Shown: piece after piece, positions 16,991 to 25,884 of the stretch | Layout: each line of letters opens with the position of its first letter | Numbering within the stretch: the first letter of the stretch is position 1 | Assembly (NCBI GenBank): GCA_025454405.1 | Contig: JALOON010000004.1 | Span: 1-64,000, forward strand | DNA: 64,000 bases | From: Oscillatoriaceae cyanobacterium Prado104 | Lineage (GTDB): Bacteria > Cyanobacteriota > Cyanobacteriia > Cyanobacteriales > Microcoleaceae | Reading direction: 5' to 3' | Made by a program: the position numbers and the translations under genes | Notes under the pieces: model-generated | What the model was told of the DNA's origin: nothing | The model's database searches: none | What the model saw: the letters and a program-made list of their open reading frames with translations, nothing else

Positions 16991-18366
16991 TTTGGATTTT
17001 GTTTTAACGCTTCGATCGAGGTTTGACTCTGTTGAATCAAATCAGCAACAATCGCCGGATCGTAGTCGTTTAGGGTTTGAAAATCCGCAAGCGATCGACC
17101 TGTATTGCTTTTGCCGGGACTCCGATCTTCGGGTAACAATTTTATAAAATCTCCCCGATTTATGATGGTTGTCAGTGCGTCTTTCATGAGCGGATCGGAT
17201 TTTCCCAACGTGACGTTTAATATAGTTTCTCTGCCGACAGGTGAAGCCAGCGTCGCTGTAACATCAACAAACAACCTTCCACCAGCAGTACGCATGGGTG
17301 CATGGGTCATTAACAGGAAAAAAGACAATCCCAATGGTTTCATGGCATCGGTCATCATTTGGTTGTGACCGACAGAAACAAAGACGCGATTTTCTTCATC
17401 GTTCGTTTCAGGAATTGGGAAAAGGGTAGCGATCGGACGACTCTGAACAATGTAAAATGTGTCGTCAAGCAAACACCATTCGATGTCTTGGGGGCGACCA
17501 AAATGTGCTTCGATCTTTCTACCGATGCGATCGAGCTGCAAAATTTGCTCGTCCGTCAGCGCTTGCCTGTTCTGCCGATCGGGTTCAATCTCCTGTTCTG
17601 TCGTACCGCCCTCTTCTAAAGCATAAATCGCTAGCTTCTTGGTGGATATCTTCTTATCGATAACCTTGCCGTTGCACACTTTATAGAGATCGGGATTCAC
17701 CAGACCGGAAACCATAGCCTCACCCAGTCCAAAACTGGCATCAATGGATAATACTTTTCGATTAGAAGTGACGGGATCGGTAGTAAACAAAATTCCTGCT
17801 ACCTGCGGGAAGACCATCTTCTGAACGATCGCAGACAGGTAGACGTTACGGTGGTCGAAGCCGTTTTGCCGGCGGTAAATTACTGCCCTTTCGGTAAATA
17901 GCGATGCCCAGCACTTGCTGATGTGCTGATAGATTGCCTGCTTGCCGATAATGTTCAAATACGTATCCTGCTGACCTGCAAACGAGGCGGTTGGTAAATC
18001 CTCCGCAGTGGCGCTCGATCGGACTGCATAGGCAGTTGTTTCATCAAACTTGGAGAGGTGGCGGGCGATCTCTTCAGAAATATCTTGAGGAATGGCTATC
18101 CCTTCGATGACCCTGCGAATTTCACTGCTAAGTTCGCGGATTTTATCTCTGTCTTCTACCTTTAGAACCGATAACCGATCGAGTAATTTATTAATCGATG
18201 ACGTTTCCCCAATGATTCTTTTAAAGGCAACCGTAGAAATACAAAAGCCATCCGGTACGCGGACTCCTTCAATCCCGGTCAGTTCCCCCAGGTTCGCGCC
18301 TTTACCCCCAACAAATATGAGTTTTGTTTTGTCAATTTCCTGAAAACCAAGCACATAAGAACTCAT
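16987..18366 (-). pseudogene. rph: Rifampicin phosphotransferase, ATP-binding N-terminal part (frameshifted)
   Basis: A 459-residue open fragment starting MSSYVLGFQEIDK with FVGGKGANLGEL and AYAVRSSATAEDLPTASFAGQQDT, the ATP-grasp domain of the PEP synthase/rifampicin phosphotransferase family. The later text fits Rph rather than PEP synthase (LFVDVTATLASPVGRE, DPLMKDAL). It ends after IEALKQNPN. Removing one A from the A4 run (T-run 16997-17000 on the plus strand) restores the frame through to the downstream fragment, so a single-base indel split the gene. Enzymes of this family inactivate rifamycins using ATP; this locus cannot make an active one. Confidence 0.87.
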
Positions 18367-18461
18367 AGGTTTACCTGCTCCGAAAGTAAATAATTGTTCT
18401 CCAATTCACTCCTATCAAAATTGCACGCAGTTCTAGTTTTCGATGCGATCGCTGCTTCACC

Positions 18462-18995
18462 TCAAGCTTTGTATTGGCGTTTGAATTGCTCGTGCAAGCT
18501 TTGTGTTGCAGTTTCGCCAAACGATTGTTGAGCTAGTGCAAAACTAGAAAAATCTTTTGCCCGCCACTCACTCTGAGGCACCTCTTCGATGTAATAGAAG
18601 TAATCCCAAAGAATCGCTTCCCAACTTGTACAGCGAAGTAATTTGCCGCCCAGCGTGCCGGTAGGTTCTGGCGGACAGGTTCCCGGCGGTAGTCCTTCCA
18701 ATTCGTAGCGATCGCCCACCCAAATGCAGGGTTCGCAGTCCAGCAGAATCCCCTGTTTTTCAGCCAAAAAACCATAGGAAGTTTGTTCGGTAATGACGCA
18801 ACCGAAAGTCTGCAACAGTGCGAGAAAGTCAGTGCTGCGATCGCCCGGATAGGCAATATCAATGTCCTCATGTTCGCGCGCAATCCGATTTAATTTCGCA
18901 TCGATCGCCCAACCGCCCTGCAACCACAGGGGCAAGTCGATCTTGTCTGCTTCTGAAAATAATTGATGGATCGACTCAATGTGGAGATCGTTCAT
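18462..18995 (-). CDS. ANT(2'')-Ia-like aminoglycoside nucleotidyltransferase
   Basis: From the ATG at 18993-18995 the product is 177 residues, the same length as clinical ANT(2'')-Ia (AadB). Shared landmarks include LPLWLQGGWAIDAKL, the nucleotidyltransferase catalytic EHEDIDIAYPGDR, YGFLAEKQG with LLDCEP, PPGTCP, and RCTSWEAILWDYFYYIEEVP, in the same order and spacing as I remember AadB. Such enzymes adenylylate the 2''-hydroxyl of gentamicin, kanamycin and tobramycin. The longer upstream frame adds 28 residues without family similarity. HIP1 octamers inside the gene suggest long residence in this lineage. Activity on drugs is inferred, not known. Confidence 0.85.
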   Translation of the reverse strand: MNDLHIESIHQLFSEADKIDLPLWLQGGWAIDAKLNRIAREHEDIDIAYPGDRSTDFLALLQTFGCVITEQTSYGFLAEKQGILLDCEPCIWVGDRYELEGLPPGTCPPEPTGTLGGKLLRCTSWEAILWDYFYYIEEVPQSEWRAKDFSSFALAQQSFGETATQSLHEQFKRQYKA

Positions 18996-19093
18996 AGAAC
19001 TTCTGAGGTTAAAATGCAACACTTTGCGTTGATTGAACCCAGATCGATCGCAACCAATCCAGTTTGCTGCTTCAGTCACTTGCTAGGTTGCGG

Positions 19094-19483
19094 TTAAACA
19101 GGGGCATGACATACTGCCTCAATGTTATGCCCATCTGGATCTAAAACAAAAGCACCATAATAATTAGGGTGATAGTGAGTTCTTAGACCCGGAGCGCCAT
19201 TGTCTCGACCACCTACTTTTAACGCTGCTTCATAGAATGCCTCAACTAACTCGCGAGTTTCAGCACGAAAAGCAATGTGGATTCTCGGTGTGTTGACCTC
19301 TCCCTGAAAAATCCAAAAATCTGGTGACTTTTCTTCAATTCCGAAACCTGCGCCAGAAGCAGAACCAGTCCCAGCACGATCGAACTCGTGCAGCAGTTGA
19401 TAGCCAAGGGGAGCTAAGGAATTAGTATAAAAATCCTTGCTTTTTTCAAAGTTGCTAACGTTAATGCCAGTATGGTCAATCAT
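19094..19483 (-). CDS. VOC-family (glyoxalase/bleomycin-resistance fold) protein
   Basis: A 129-residue protein with the paired beta-alpha-beta-beta-beta pattern of vicinal oxygen chelate proteins: MIDHTGINVSNFEKSKDFY at the start, and YYGAFVLDPDGHNIEAVCH at the end, where His3 and the Glu of NIEAV are candidate metal ligands. Members include glyoxalases and drug-binding or drug-modifying proteins. It is colinear with the ANT gene (99 bases upstream of that gene's start) and may belong to the same detoxification cluster. The substrate is unknown. Confidence 0.85.
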   Translation of the reverse strand: MIDHTGINVSNFEKSKDFYTNSLAPLGYQLLHEFDRAGTGSASGAGFGIEEKSPDFWIFQGEVNTPRIHIAFRAETRELVEAFYEAALKVGGRDNGAPGLRTHYHPNYYGAFVLDPDGHNIEAVCHAPV

Positions 19484-19518
19484 AAATTTTACTGCCTCTA
19501 CAGATTGAATTTTTCTAC

Positions 19519-19860
19519 CTATTTTTGACGGTTTTTCAACTCTAATTGTTTGAACTGATGCTGAATATCTAACTCGCTATGGCTTGCGATCGCTTCCAGA
19601 TTGGCAATTCGTGCTTCGAGCGATCGCGCATTTTGTTCGGCCTCAAGCTTATGCTTAGAATGACGATCGGATCGCCAAACTGCGACCGTACCCGCTCCCG
19701 CTCCTAAAGCAACCGCAGCCGGGATAATTACAGAACCTCTGGTTAGAGCAGTAAGTGGAATGCAGAGCGCAAACATCCCTGTGGCACATCCCCAGATCGC
19801 ATAAGTAATTTTCGGGCGCGGATCTGAAGTGCTGCTGAAATTTCTGTCTAAATTAGTCAC
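19519..19860 (-). CDS. Small membrane protein with C-terminal coiled coil
   Basis: About 113 residues from a GTG at 19858-19860 (VTNLDRNFS), preferred over the in-frame ATG at 19917 because AGGAG lies about 7 bases before it. Two transmembrane segments follow (YAIWGCATGMFALCIPL and GSVIIPAAVALGAGAGTVAVW), then a basic stretch and a helical, probably coiled-coil tail (LEAEQNARSLEARIANLEAI). No family recognised. It is colinear with the VOC and ANT genes. Confidence 0.65.
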   Translation of the reverse strand: MTNLDRNFSSTSDPRPKITYAIWGCATGMFALCIPLTALTRGSVIIPAAVALGAGAGTVAVWRSDRHSKHKLEAEQNARSLEARIANLEAIASHSELDIQHQFKQLELKNRQK

Positions 19861-19988
19861 AATAATCTCCTGAAATATTGTAGAACTCGAAGAAATTTTG
19901 ATGCTAAGATGCAACATTTTGAATGTAGCGATCGCCCCAAGAAAGAAACTGTTCCATCCTTGCTCAAACTATGCCAATCTTGCGCTCG

Positions 19989-20888
19989 TTATCGCTGCTT
20001 GCGAAAGTCTTTAGGAGTTGTTCCGGTCAACTGCCGAAATAGCCTGCTGAAGGCGCTAGGTGTCTCAAAGCCAACCTGAAGCGCAATATCCGTAATTGGC
20101 AACTGGCTGTGCCAGAGCAAATCTTTTGCCCGCTCAATGCGCCGTCGGGTCACATACTGGTGGGGTGCAACTCCCATTGACTGTTTAAATTGACGGGAAA
20201 AGTAAAACACGCTCATTCCTAGCGCATCGGCAAGCTGGGCGAGGGTAAAGGGTCGATCTAAATGAGATTCAATGAACTCCAACGCGCGATCGCGCAAATA
20301 GGGCGGCAAGCCTGCATCAGCAGCAGGATATCGAGCTTTCCAAACTGTATGATTTTGGAGCAAACGGGCGGCTAGCGCGATCGCTAATGACTCTCCAAAC
20401 ATCTGCCCGGTTGGGTGTCCAGCCATCATATCGGTATGAAGTGCCAACATAATTTGCTGGATCAGCGGATCGATCGCAATCAATTGCGGGATGAGTTCAA
20501 TTTGCGTTGCTTTGACCGATTCCCGCGCGATTTTCTCTAGGAATGATGGAGCCATGCCCAGCAGTGAAAATTCATGCTCTTGCTGCCAAAATGCCGCATA
20601 ACTGACATTGGCAGGAATAATCATAAATTCGTGGTTGTGATAGTTGTGTAGATGCAATTTCCCGTCTAATCGATGCTCTACCTTTGCTGGCGATCCCGAG
20701 CGTCCAATCCCAATCAAATGCTGCGTCCATTGATGCTCGGGAAACTCGCATGGGGAATGATAACAGTGAGCCAACGCGATGCCATCCCATTGAGCAAATT
20801 GTCTTGTTGGCACAGGAGCATCAGGAACACTTTTACTCATCCTTTCAAGTTGAGTTCGATCGGCAACTCGCGGTTCTTTTGCGAACAT
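19989..20888 (-). CDS. AraC-family transcriptional regulator
   Basis: A 299-residue regulator with a cupin-like N-terminal sensing half (HNHEFMIIPANVSYA) and a C-terminal double helix-turn-helix of AraC type: PFTLAQLADALGMSVFYFSR followed by the signature GVAPHQYVTRRRIERAKDLL and ITDIALQVGFETPSAFSRLF. It probably binds DNA upstream of a nearby gene, perhaps the detoxification genes downstream, but no operator was identified. The N-terminal start is uncertain by about 16 residues (an internal Met precedes SKSVPD). Confidence 0.9.
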   Translation of the reverse strand: MFAKEPRVADRTQLERMSKSVPDAPVPTRQFAQWDGIALAHCYHSPCEFPEHQWTQHLIGIGRSGSPAKVEHRLDGKLHLHNYHNHEFMIIPANVSYAAFWQQEHEFSLLGMAPSFLEKIARESVKATQIELIPQLIAIDPLIQQIMLALHTDMMAGHPTGQMFGESLAIALAARLLQNHTVWKARYPAADAGLPPYLRDRALEFIESHLDRPFTLAQLADALGMSVFYFSRQFKQSMGVAPHQYVTRRRIERAKDLLWHSQLPITDIALQVGFETPSAFSRLFRQLTGTTPKDFRKQR

Positions 20889-21356
20889 AGCACTAGCCTC
20901 TGGAAAAATAAACTTCTGCCTTTTGGTAGCCGTTTCAATTGGATATTTTTTTGCGATCGGGGTTGGTGCTGAGTTTTTTCATCCAGAGTCATAAATAATT
21001 ATTTATCGAAAGTTCCAAAAGGCTTAGCATCTGAGAAATCATAAATTTCGACTACTTCTCCACATCGAAGCACCACATCGAAGCATCCGTTTTCCCTGAA
21101 GCGGAAACTCAGCAATTTCGACAGCCAGGTTTGCTCCTCTTGTTAGATACACCAGCTCGTCTTTCCTTGTTCATCTTTCCTTGTATTTATGAGATGATAA
21201 GCGACGGCAGGTGTGGAAAATCTCAAGCAGTTTCCTGCATGAATTTTTCATTTTGCTTTATCGATTTTCCCCCGCCATCACCCGATAGGATGAAAATCTA
21301 TTCTTCTGCCCGCTGAGCGATCGCCTAATCTTTTTTGCTAAATACGTTTCTGACAT
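20889..21356. other. Intergenic spacer
   Basis: About 470 bases between the AraC gene and the end of the AAA+ ATPase gene. Short open frames here have no recognisable features. No IS end or RNA gene was found. Confidence 0.5.
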
Positions 21357-23513
21357 TTAATCAGGTAAAATAACATCTGCTTCCATGAGAATTCTGCCAA
21401 GCTTTTGGTATTCTCGCCGCACAGCATGGATTAGGTGATTCATCTCGATCGCTCTACCGTCATCTGCTGCTAAGAAAGCGGCTGCTAGGGCAATATTCCG
21501 AATATTAGCGCCTGTAATTTCAAAGCGACGCGCTAGGAAATCTAAGTTTAAATCTGAACTGCAAGGTGTTCGATCGGGCCAAACTTTTTCCCAGATTTGA
21601 CGGCGTTGCTGTTCGTTGGGGAAAGGAAACTCGATAATGAAACGCAACCGCCGGACAAAAGCATCGTCCATATTGCCGCGCAGGTTAGTAGTCAGAATTG
21701 CCAGTCCTTCATACTCTTCCATTTTTTGCAGCAGGTAGCCAATTTCGATGTTGGCATAGCGATCGTGCGCGTCGCGAACTTCAGAACGTTTGCCAAATAA
21801 AGCATCGGCTTCATCAAATAAAAGTATGGCGTTGGAGTTCGCCGCTGCGGTAAAAATCCGGTTGAGATTTTTCTCGGTTTCACCGATATATTTGCTGACC
21901 ATTTGTGACAAGTCAATTTTATAAAGGTCGAGTTGCAATTCCCCAGCGATGACTTCTGCCGCCATTGTTTTACCAGTACCGGGTGGTCCAGAAAACAGTA
22001 CATTCAAGCCTTTGCCGAGGGATAGTTTGCGATCGAACCCCCATTCTTGATATACCAGATTGCGGTATTTGGTTTGATTGCAAATTTCTCTGAGTTGAGT
22101 CTGATGGTCGGCGGGCAGGATAATATCGTTCCAGGTATATTGAGGTTCAATCTTCCGCGCTAGTGCGGTTAAATCGCTACCCGAGCGAGCGCGGGCAGAT
22201 GCAAATAATAATAAAGTATTGTCAGTTTTTTTCTCTGCTGCCGCGTGCCAGCGCATAGCATTGCCAGCATTTTTAACGGCGCTAGTAATTTGGTGAGGAG
22301 TGAGGCGAAAGCGGTCTGCTAGGACATCTAATAGGGTATCTAATTCTGCAGGTTCGATCGAGATTTCTGCTGTTTTCAGTTGAGTTTGCCAGCAGGTGCG
22401 ACGTTGGGCAAAGTCGGGGATGGGAAACTGTATGGTTATCATTTCAACTGGAACAGCAGCATCAGGTATTAATGGTTGAATTCCAGCTAAGATAGTAATG
22501 CTTTTGTGTTGCGCGATCGCACGCATCAGGTCTTCATCAAGTATTGTTCGATCGTTTGGCAAGGCATCGAATCCGTCGAGATAAAGCAGTGCATTTTGAA
22601 ACCAGGCTTCGCGGCAGATTGAGTCTAAAGTAGCTGCAAAATTAGCTTTGTTTTCTGCAATTTTTGCTAAATTTACCGATAGCAAAGGAGCGTTAACTGT
22701 TGCTGCCAAAGCCTCGGAAGCGAGATGTTTGCTAGCTCGATCGCACCCTTGAAAATAGAGTTGCAGCGGTTTTTGCGGTCGCCAATCTTCGATAACTAAA
22801 GTTGTCAAAGCTTGTTTGATTTCAGTATTTAGATATAAATTGCTGGGGGAAATAGTAGGATGGATGAGTTGGCAAAAAGGAGCAAGTCGATCGTCCAATC
22901 CCGGTTGTTGCAATAAAAAGCGAACTACTCGATCTTCGAGGTGCAATTCGCAGGCGAGTAGGGTAGTTGGGGCGCGATCGCTCTCTGAAACCAGGTGCAA
23001 TAAATGATGTCGAACCAGGGGCGCATCAGCAGAAAAATGGATGCGTCGCGCTAATTTATCTGCTGCTGAATCGCAAAGTAAATTGAGAGCAAGATCGACG
23101 CTGGGACGCTTGCATCTCACATCATCTTGGAGGTAGGCATAAAGGCGTTCGTAGCGGCGATCGAGTTCGGGGGCGAGGGCGATCGCGATGACATCTATGT
23201 CAAAATCCGATAGTTCAAATGTCTCGATTAATCGTGCCAAGCGCGAACCTGATTCGATTAAATTACTAATAGGTCGATCGGGTAATTGTGAATTGAGTTC
23301 AAATACTGGTGCGGCGGGTTTTCGTTGCAGTAACTGTTCGGTTTCTTCCAGATTAACGTGCAGTCCTCGATAGGGATCTTGTGCTGCTGCTGCACCGTAA
23401 ACTATTTGGGCGGCGGCTGTAGCTTGTTCTAACAATTGGTCTAAACGCTGCAATAGAGGTAGTAGTTCGTCTAGTGGGGAATTGCGGGCGATCGGTTCTG
23501 TTGGATCGTGCAT
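21357..23513 (-). CDS. eCIS-associated AAA+ ATPase
   Basis: A 718-residue protein of the type encoded in nearly every eCIS locus (Afp15/Cis15 class), believed to act in assembly or cargo handling. The first 450 residues include a degenerate ATPase-like module (LQLYFQGCDRASKHLASEAL) and a winged-helix-like segment. The C-terminal AAA module is canonical: Walker A GPPGTGKT near residue 510, Walker B LLFDEADALFG near 570, sensor LTTNLRGNMDDAFVRRLRF and a FEITGANIRNIAL sensor 2 region. It lies at the distal end of the eCIS region, beyond the cargo genes and on the same strand. Confidence 0.9.
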   Translation of the reverse strand: MHDPTEPIARNSPLDELLPLLQRLDQLLEQATAAAQIVYGAAAAQDPYRGLHVNLEETEQLLQRKPAAPVFELNSQLPDRPISNLIESGSRLARLIETFELSDFDIDVIAIALAPELDRRYERLYAYLQDDVRCKRPSVDLALNLLCDSAADKLARRIHFSADAPLVRHHLLHLVSESDRAPTTLLACELHLEDRVVRFLLQQPGLDDRLAPFCQLIHPTISPSNLYLNTEIKQALTTLVIEDWRPQKPLQLYFQGCDRASKHLASEALAATVNAPLLSVNLAKIAENKANFAATLDSICREAWFQNALLYLDGFDALPNDRTILDEDLMRAIAQHKSITILAGIQPLIPDAAVPVEMITIQFPIPDFAQRRTCWQTQLKTAEISIEPAELDTLLDVLADRFRLTPHQITSAVKNAGNAMRWHAAAEKKTDNTLLLFASARARSGSDLTALARKIEPQYTWNDIILPADHQTQLREICNQTKYRNLVYQEWGFDRKLSLGKGLNVLFSGPPGTGKTMAAEVIAGELQLDLYKIDLSQMVSKYIGETEKNLNRIFTAAANSNAILLFDEADALFGKRSEVRDAHDRYANIEIGYLLQKMEEYEGLAILTTNLRGNMDDAFVRRLRFIIEFPFPNEQQRRQIWEKVWPDRTPCSSDLNLDFLARRFEITGANIRNIALAAAFLAADDGRAIEMNHLIHAVRREYQKLGRILMEADVILPD

Positions 23514-23726
23514 TTATTCTCAGTTGGAATTGCTATACTAATTGTATGACATTCTCTATGTTTTAATAAAGAAAACAAACTGGAGACTCCAATGATACCA
23601 GCGATCGCACTGTGCTATCATATTGGGCGGAGTGAAACGGAGGGTTCGTGCCTCAACCCAACCTACAATATCGCGATCGCACTGTGCGATCGTGAAGCTA
23701 ATCTCACAGTTTGAGCGGAAATTTTT
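23514..23726. repeat. Spacer with HIP1 sites and half of a GTAGGTTGGGTTGAG element
   Basis: Carries two direct copies of GCGATCGCACTGTGC (about 23600 and 23674) and the arm CCTCAACCCAACCTAC. The same arm bounds the 100-bp element inserted in the eCIS repeat-protein gene at 50520-50619. No gene is present before relB. Confidence 0.6.
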
Positions 23727-23987
23727 ATGAAAGAACAAGAAGCAATAAATATTTCAATAGAATCGGAAATCAAAACGATTGCTGAAGAAATATTTCGGCA
23801 ATTTGGTTTGACAAAGAGTGAAGCGATAGAGTTGTTTTATCGTCAAGTTGCCCTGACAAAAAATATTCCTTTTATTCAGGAAAATTTTAATCAGGAAACT
23901 ATTAATGCGTTCGAGGAACTAGAGGCAAAAGAAGATTTGACAACCTATAATAATTTTGCCGAACTTCGCAAAGACTTGGGAGTGTAA
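23727..23987 (+). CDS. RelB/DinJ-family antitoxin
   Basis: An 86-residue protein with a ribbon-helix-helix N-terminus (INISIESEIKTIAEEIFRQFGLTKSEAIELFYRQV), typical of RelB/DinJ antitoxins that bind DNA and neutralise a RelE/YafQ toxin. The C-terminal part (FNQETINAFEELEAKED) is the usual toxin-wrapping tail. The toxin gene directly downstream is truncated, so this antitoxin is now orphaned. Confidence 0.82.
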   Translation: MKEQEAINISIESEIKTIAEEIFRQFGLTKSEAIELFYRQVALTKNIPFIQENFNQETINAFEELEAKEDLTTYNNFAELRKDLGV

Positions 23988-23988
23988 G

Positions 23989-24111
23989 TTGCTAATAATT
24001 GTCACGATCGACCAGTTCAAAAAAGATTTGAAACGAATTGTCAAAAGAGGGAAAAATATCAATAAACTTAAAGAAGTAATTACAGCATATTTCAGGTATG
24101 CGAGGTATTAG
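23989..24111 (+). pseudogene. Truncated YafQ/RelE-type toxin remnant
   Basis: Starting two bases after the antitoxin stop (TTG at 23989) a 40-codon frame reads LIIVTIDQFKKDLKRIVKRGKN-INKLKEVI, the typical start of YafQ toxins, then diverges and stops at 24109-24111. The stop abuts the GAAACCCGGTTTCT palindrome. Full-length toxins have about 90 residues, so the catalytic C-terminal half with its His/Arg residues is missing. Confidence 0.65.
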
Positions 24112-24142
24112 AAACCCGGTTTCTTAAAGAAACCGGGTTTCT
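24111..24142. repeat. GAAACCCGGTTTCT palindromic repeat
   Basis: GAAACCCGGTTTCTT and AAGAAACCGGGTTTCT form a near-perfect hairpin. It sits exactly where the toxin remnant loses similarity, so it marks the deletion point or inserted there. Confidence 0.75.
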
Positions 24143-24253
24143 GGGGTGTAGTTTCTGGGGACTCATAGCGATCTATTTGATTAATTATATTGGGCGATCG
24201 CCCGATCGTTCAGACAGTTGTTACAATTTATTGATGGTGTAGTTTTAACTGAC

Positions 24254-24967
24254 ATGGCACTCCGAGATCATTTTCGCCCGCCTCTAAGTACCAGACGGCA
24301 CTGGCACAGTTTTCATAATGCTTGGTCAACCTATATTGCTGATGACTTGAACCAATCTCTTCCTGAAGGCTACTTTGCCGAACCAAACGCTCAATTTGGC
24401 ATTGAAATTGATGTTGCTGCTTTTAGCGAACGCCTAACAGTTAATCCCGTGCATCAAACATTTGAAATGCTGGAATGGAAGCCAAGTTCGCCGACTGCAA
24501 CATTGCCATTTCAACTCACCACAGATGCGATCGAGGTGCAAATTTTTAGTACCGCAGCAGGGCCGACGCTAGTTGGTGCAATCGAGTTAATTAGTCCGGC
24601 AAATAAAGACCGTCCGGGGCAGCGATCGGCGTTTGTTTCTAAATGTCAAACTTACCTCGATCGAGGCATTGGATTAATTATAGTCGATGTCGTTACAATA
24701 CTTGCTGCAAATTTGCACAACGAGTTGATGAATCGCTTGAATTTGGTAATTGAACCCCTAGATGCACGATTGTATGCGGTTGCTTATCAAGTAGGTCAAA
24801 AAGATGGTAGTCCTTACCTCGATTTTTGGCAAGAAGCGCTGGCGATCGGAGGCAATCTTCCTATTCTACCTCTGTTTTTAAAAGGTGGGTTTTATTTACC
24901 GATTAATTTGGACATGACTTATCAATATACTTGCGTCAGGCAACGGATTCCTGAACTTTCTAATTAA
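24254..24967 (+). CDS. DUF4058-family protein
   Basis: About 237 residues from the ATG at 24254 (MALRDHFRPP). The opening RDHFRPPLSTRRHWHSFHNAWSTYIADDLN and EVQIFSTAAGPTLVGAIELISPANKDRPGQR are typical of DUF4058 proteins, which are frequent and often multicopy in cyanobacteria and planctomycetes and have a restriction-endonuclease-like layout (Glu-Leu-Ile-Ser-Pro-x-Asn-Lys). Function is unknown. An upstream TTG would add 12 residues without family similarity. Confidence 0.8.
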   Translation: MALRDHFRPPLSTRRHWHSFHNAWSTYIADDLNQSLPEGYFAEPNAQFGIEIDVAAFSERLTVNPVHQTFEMLEWKPSSPTATLPFQLTTDAIEVQIFSTAAGPTLVGAIELISPANKDRPGQRSAFVSKCQTYLDRGIGLIIVDVVTILAANLHNELMNRLNLVIEPLDARLYAVAYQVGQKDGSPYLDFWQEALAIGGNLPILPLFLKGGFYLPINLDMTYQYTCVRQRIPELSN

Positions 24968-24972
24968 TCAAA

Positions 24973-25389
24973 ATGGCTAAAGATGTTTTCCACCAACAGG
25001 TTAAAAATGCCTTAATTAAAGATGGATGGAATATTACCCACGACCCTCTGACGATTCGCATTAGTACAGCAGTCAAAGTACAAATTGATTTGGCGGCAGA
25101 AAGTGCGATCGCGGCTGAACGAGAATCAGAAAAAATAGCTGTAGAAATTAAAAGCTTTGTTGGAGATTCAGATATTAGCGCATTTCATACCGCGTTGGGT
25201 CAATATCTTAACTACTGCCAAGCACTGGAAGAACAAGAACCAGAGCGAATTGTTTACTTAGCCGTTCCCGTTGAAACTTATGGAGACTTTTTTCAGCTTC
25301 CTTTCATCCAACGCGCTCTGAGACGTTACCAAATCAAGCTGATAATTTACGATCCGAAACTGGAGGAAATTAAGCAATGGATAAATTAG
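24973..25389 (+). CDS. xisH: XisH-family protein
   Basis: A 138-residue protein homologous to XisH, one of the small factors needed with XisF for excision of the fdxN element in Anabaena. XisH has a PD-(D/E)xK nuclease-like core, seen here as VQIDLAAE and EKIAVEIKSFVGDSDISAF. It overlaps xisI by 13 bases, the usual arrangement. No fdxN-like element or XisF recombinase is in the window, so these are stand-alone accessory genes; many cyanobacteria carry several xisHI pairs. Confidence 0.9.
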   Translation: MAKDVFHQQVKNALIKDGWNITHDPLTIRISTAVKVQIDLAAESAIAAERESEKIAVEIKSFVGDSDISAFHTALGQYLNYCQALEEQEPERIVYLAVPVETYGDFFQLPFIQRALRRYQIKLIIYDPKLEEIKQWIN

Positions 25390-25712
25390 AACAATATCGG
25401 CAATTTGTCAAGGAAATTTTGACAGAACACGCCAAAATTTCAACGACTAATGATACGGTGAAGGCAGAGTTAATATTCGATCGCGATCGTGACCATTATC
25501 AATTGGCTTATGTGGGCTGGCAAGGAGATAAGCGGGTATTTGGTCCGGTGATGCACTTTGATATTGAAGATGGCAAAATTTGGATTCAATATAATGGGAC
25601 GGAAGAATCTGTTGCCGAGAGATTGGTGGAAATGGGTGTACCGACTTCAGATATTGTCATCGGTTTTCATTCTGCTTTTAAACGCCAATTTACTCGTTAT
25701 GCGGTGGGTTAA
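25377..25712 (+). CDS. xisI: XisI-family protein
   Basis: A 111-residue partner of XisH, recognisable by MDKLEQYRQFVKEILTEHA, YQLAYVGWQGDKRVFGPVMH and IWIQYNGTEESVAERLVEMG. It is translationally coupled to xisH. Directly downstream begins a dead effector leader on the opposite strand, so the pair sits at the boundary of the cargo region. Confidence 0.9.
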   Translation: MDKLEQYRQFVKEILTEHAKISTTNDTVKAELIFDRDRDHYQLAYVGWQGDKRVFGPVMHFDIEDGKIWIQYNGTEESVAERLVEMGVPTSDIVIGFHSAFKRQFTRYAVG

Positions 25713-25747
25713 AGAAGGGAAAGCTAGATTTGCGATCGTATGTGGCT

Positions 25748-25884
25748 GCGATCGCCCCTTGCAATTCCTCGATCGGATGAGTAGAATATCGGGCGATCGC
25801 ACTTTCTCTATTACTGGAAGCGATATGCCATCCGGCACGCTGCGCGAACGCATTTTTAGTTTAATTTAGATATTGATGTTTCAT
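25748..25884 (-). pseudogene. Dead effector leader (orphan N-terminal cassette)
   Basis: On the minus strand from the ATG at 25882-25884 the sequence reads MKHQYLN-stop-TKNAFAQRAGWHIASSN then RESAIARYSTHPIEELQGA, the same leader that starts the four cargo genes nearby. It has a stop at codon 8 (CAA to TAA) and loses similarity at a HIP1 octamer (25748-25755). No cargo domain follows. It shares with the leader at 31884 a 24-base insert (25825-25848). Confidence 0.85.

Noticed and set aside
24973-25712. fdxN-type excisable element suggested by XisH/XisI
   Set aside because: No XisF recombinase, no interrupted gene and no direct-repeat attachment sites seen; xisHI pairs are common stand-alone genes.
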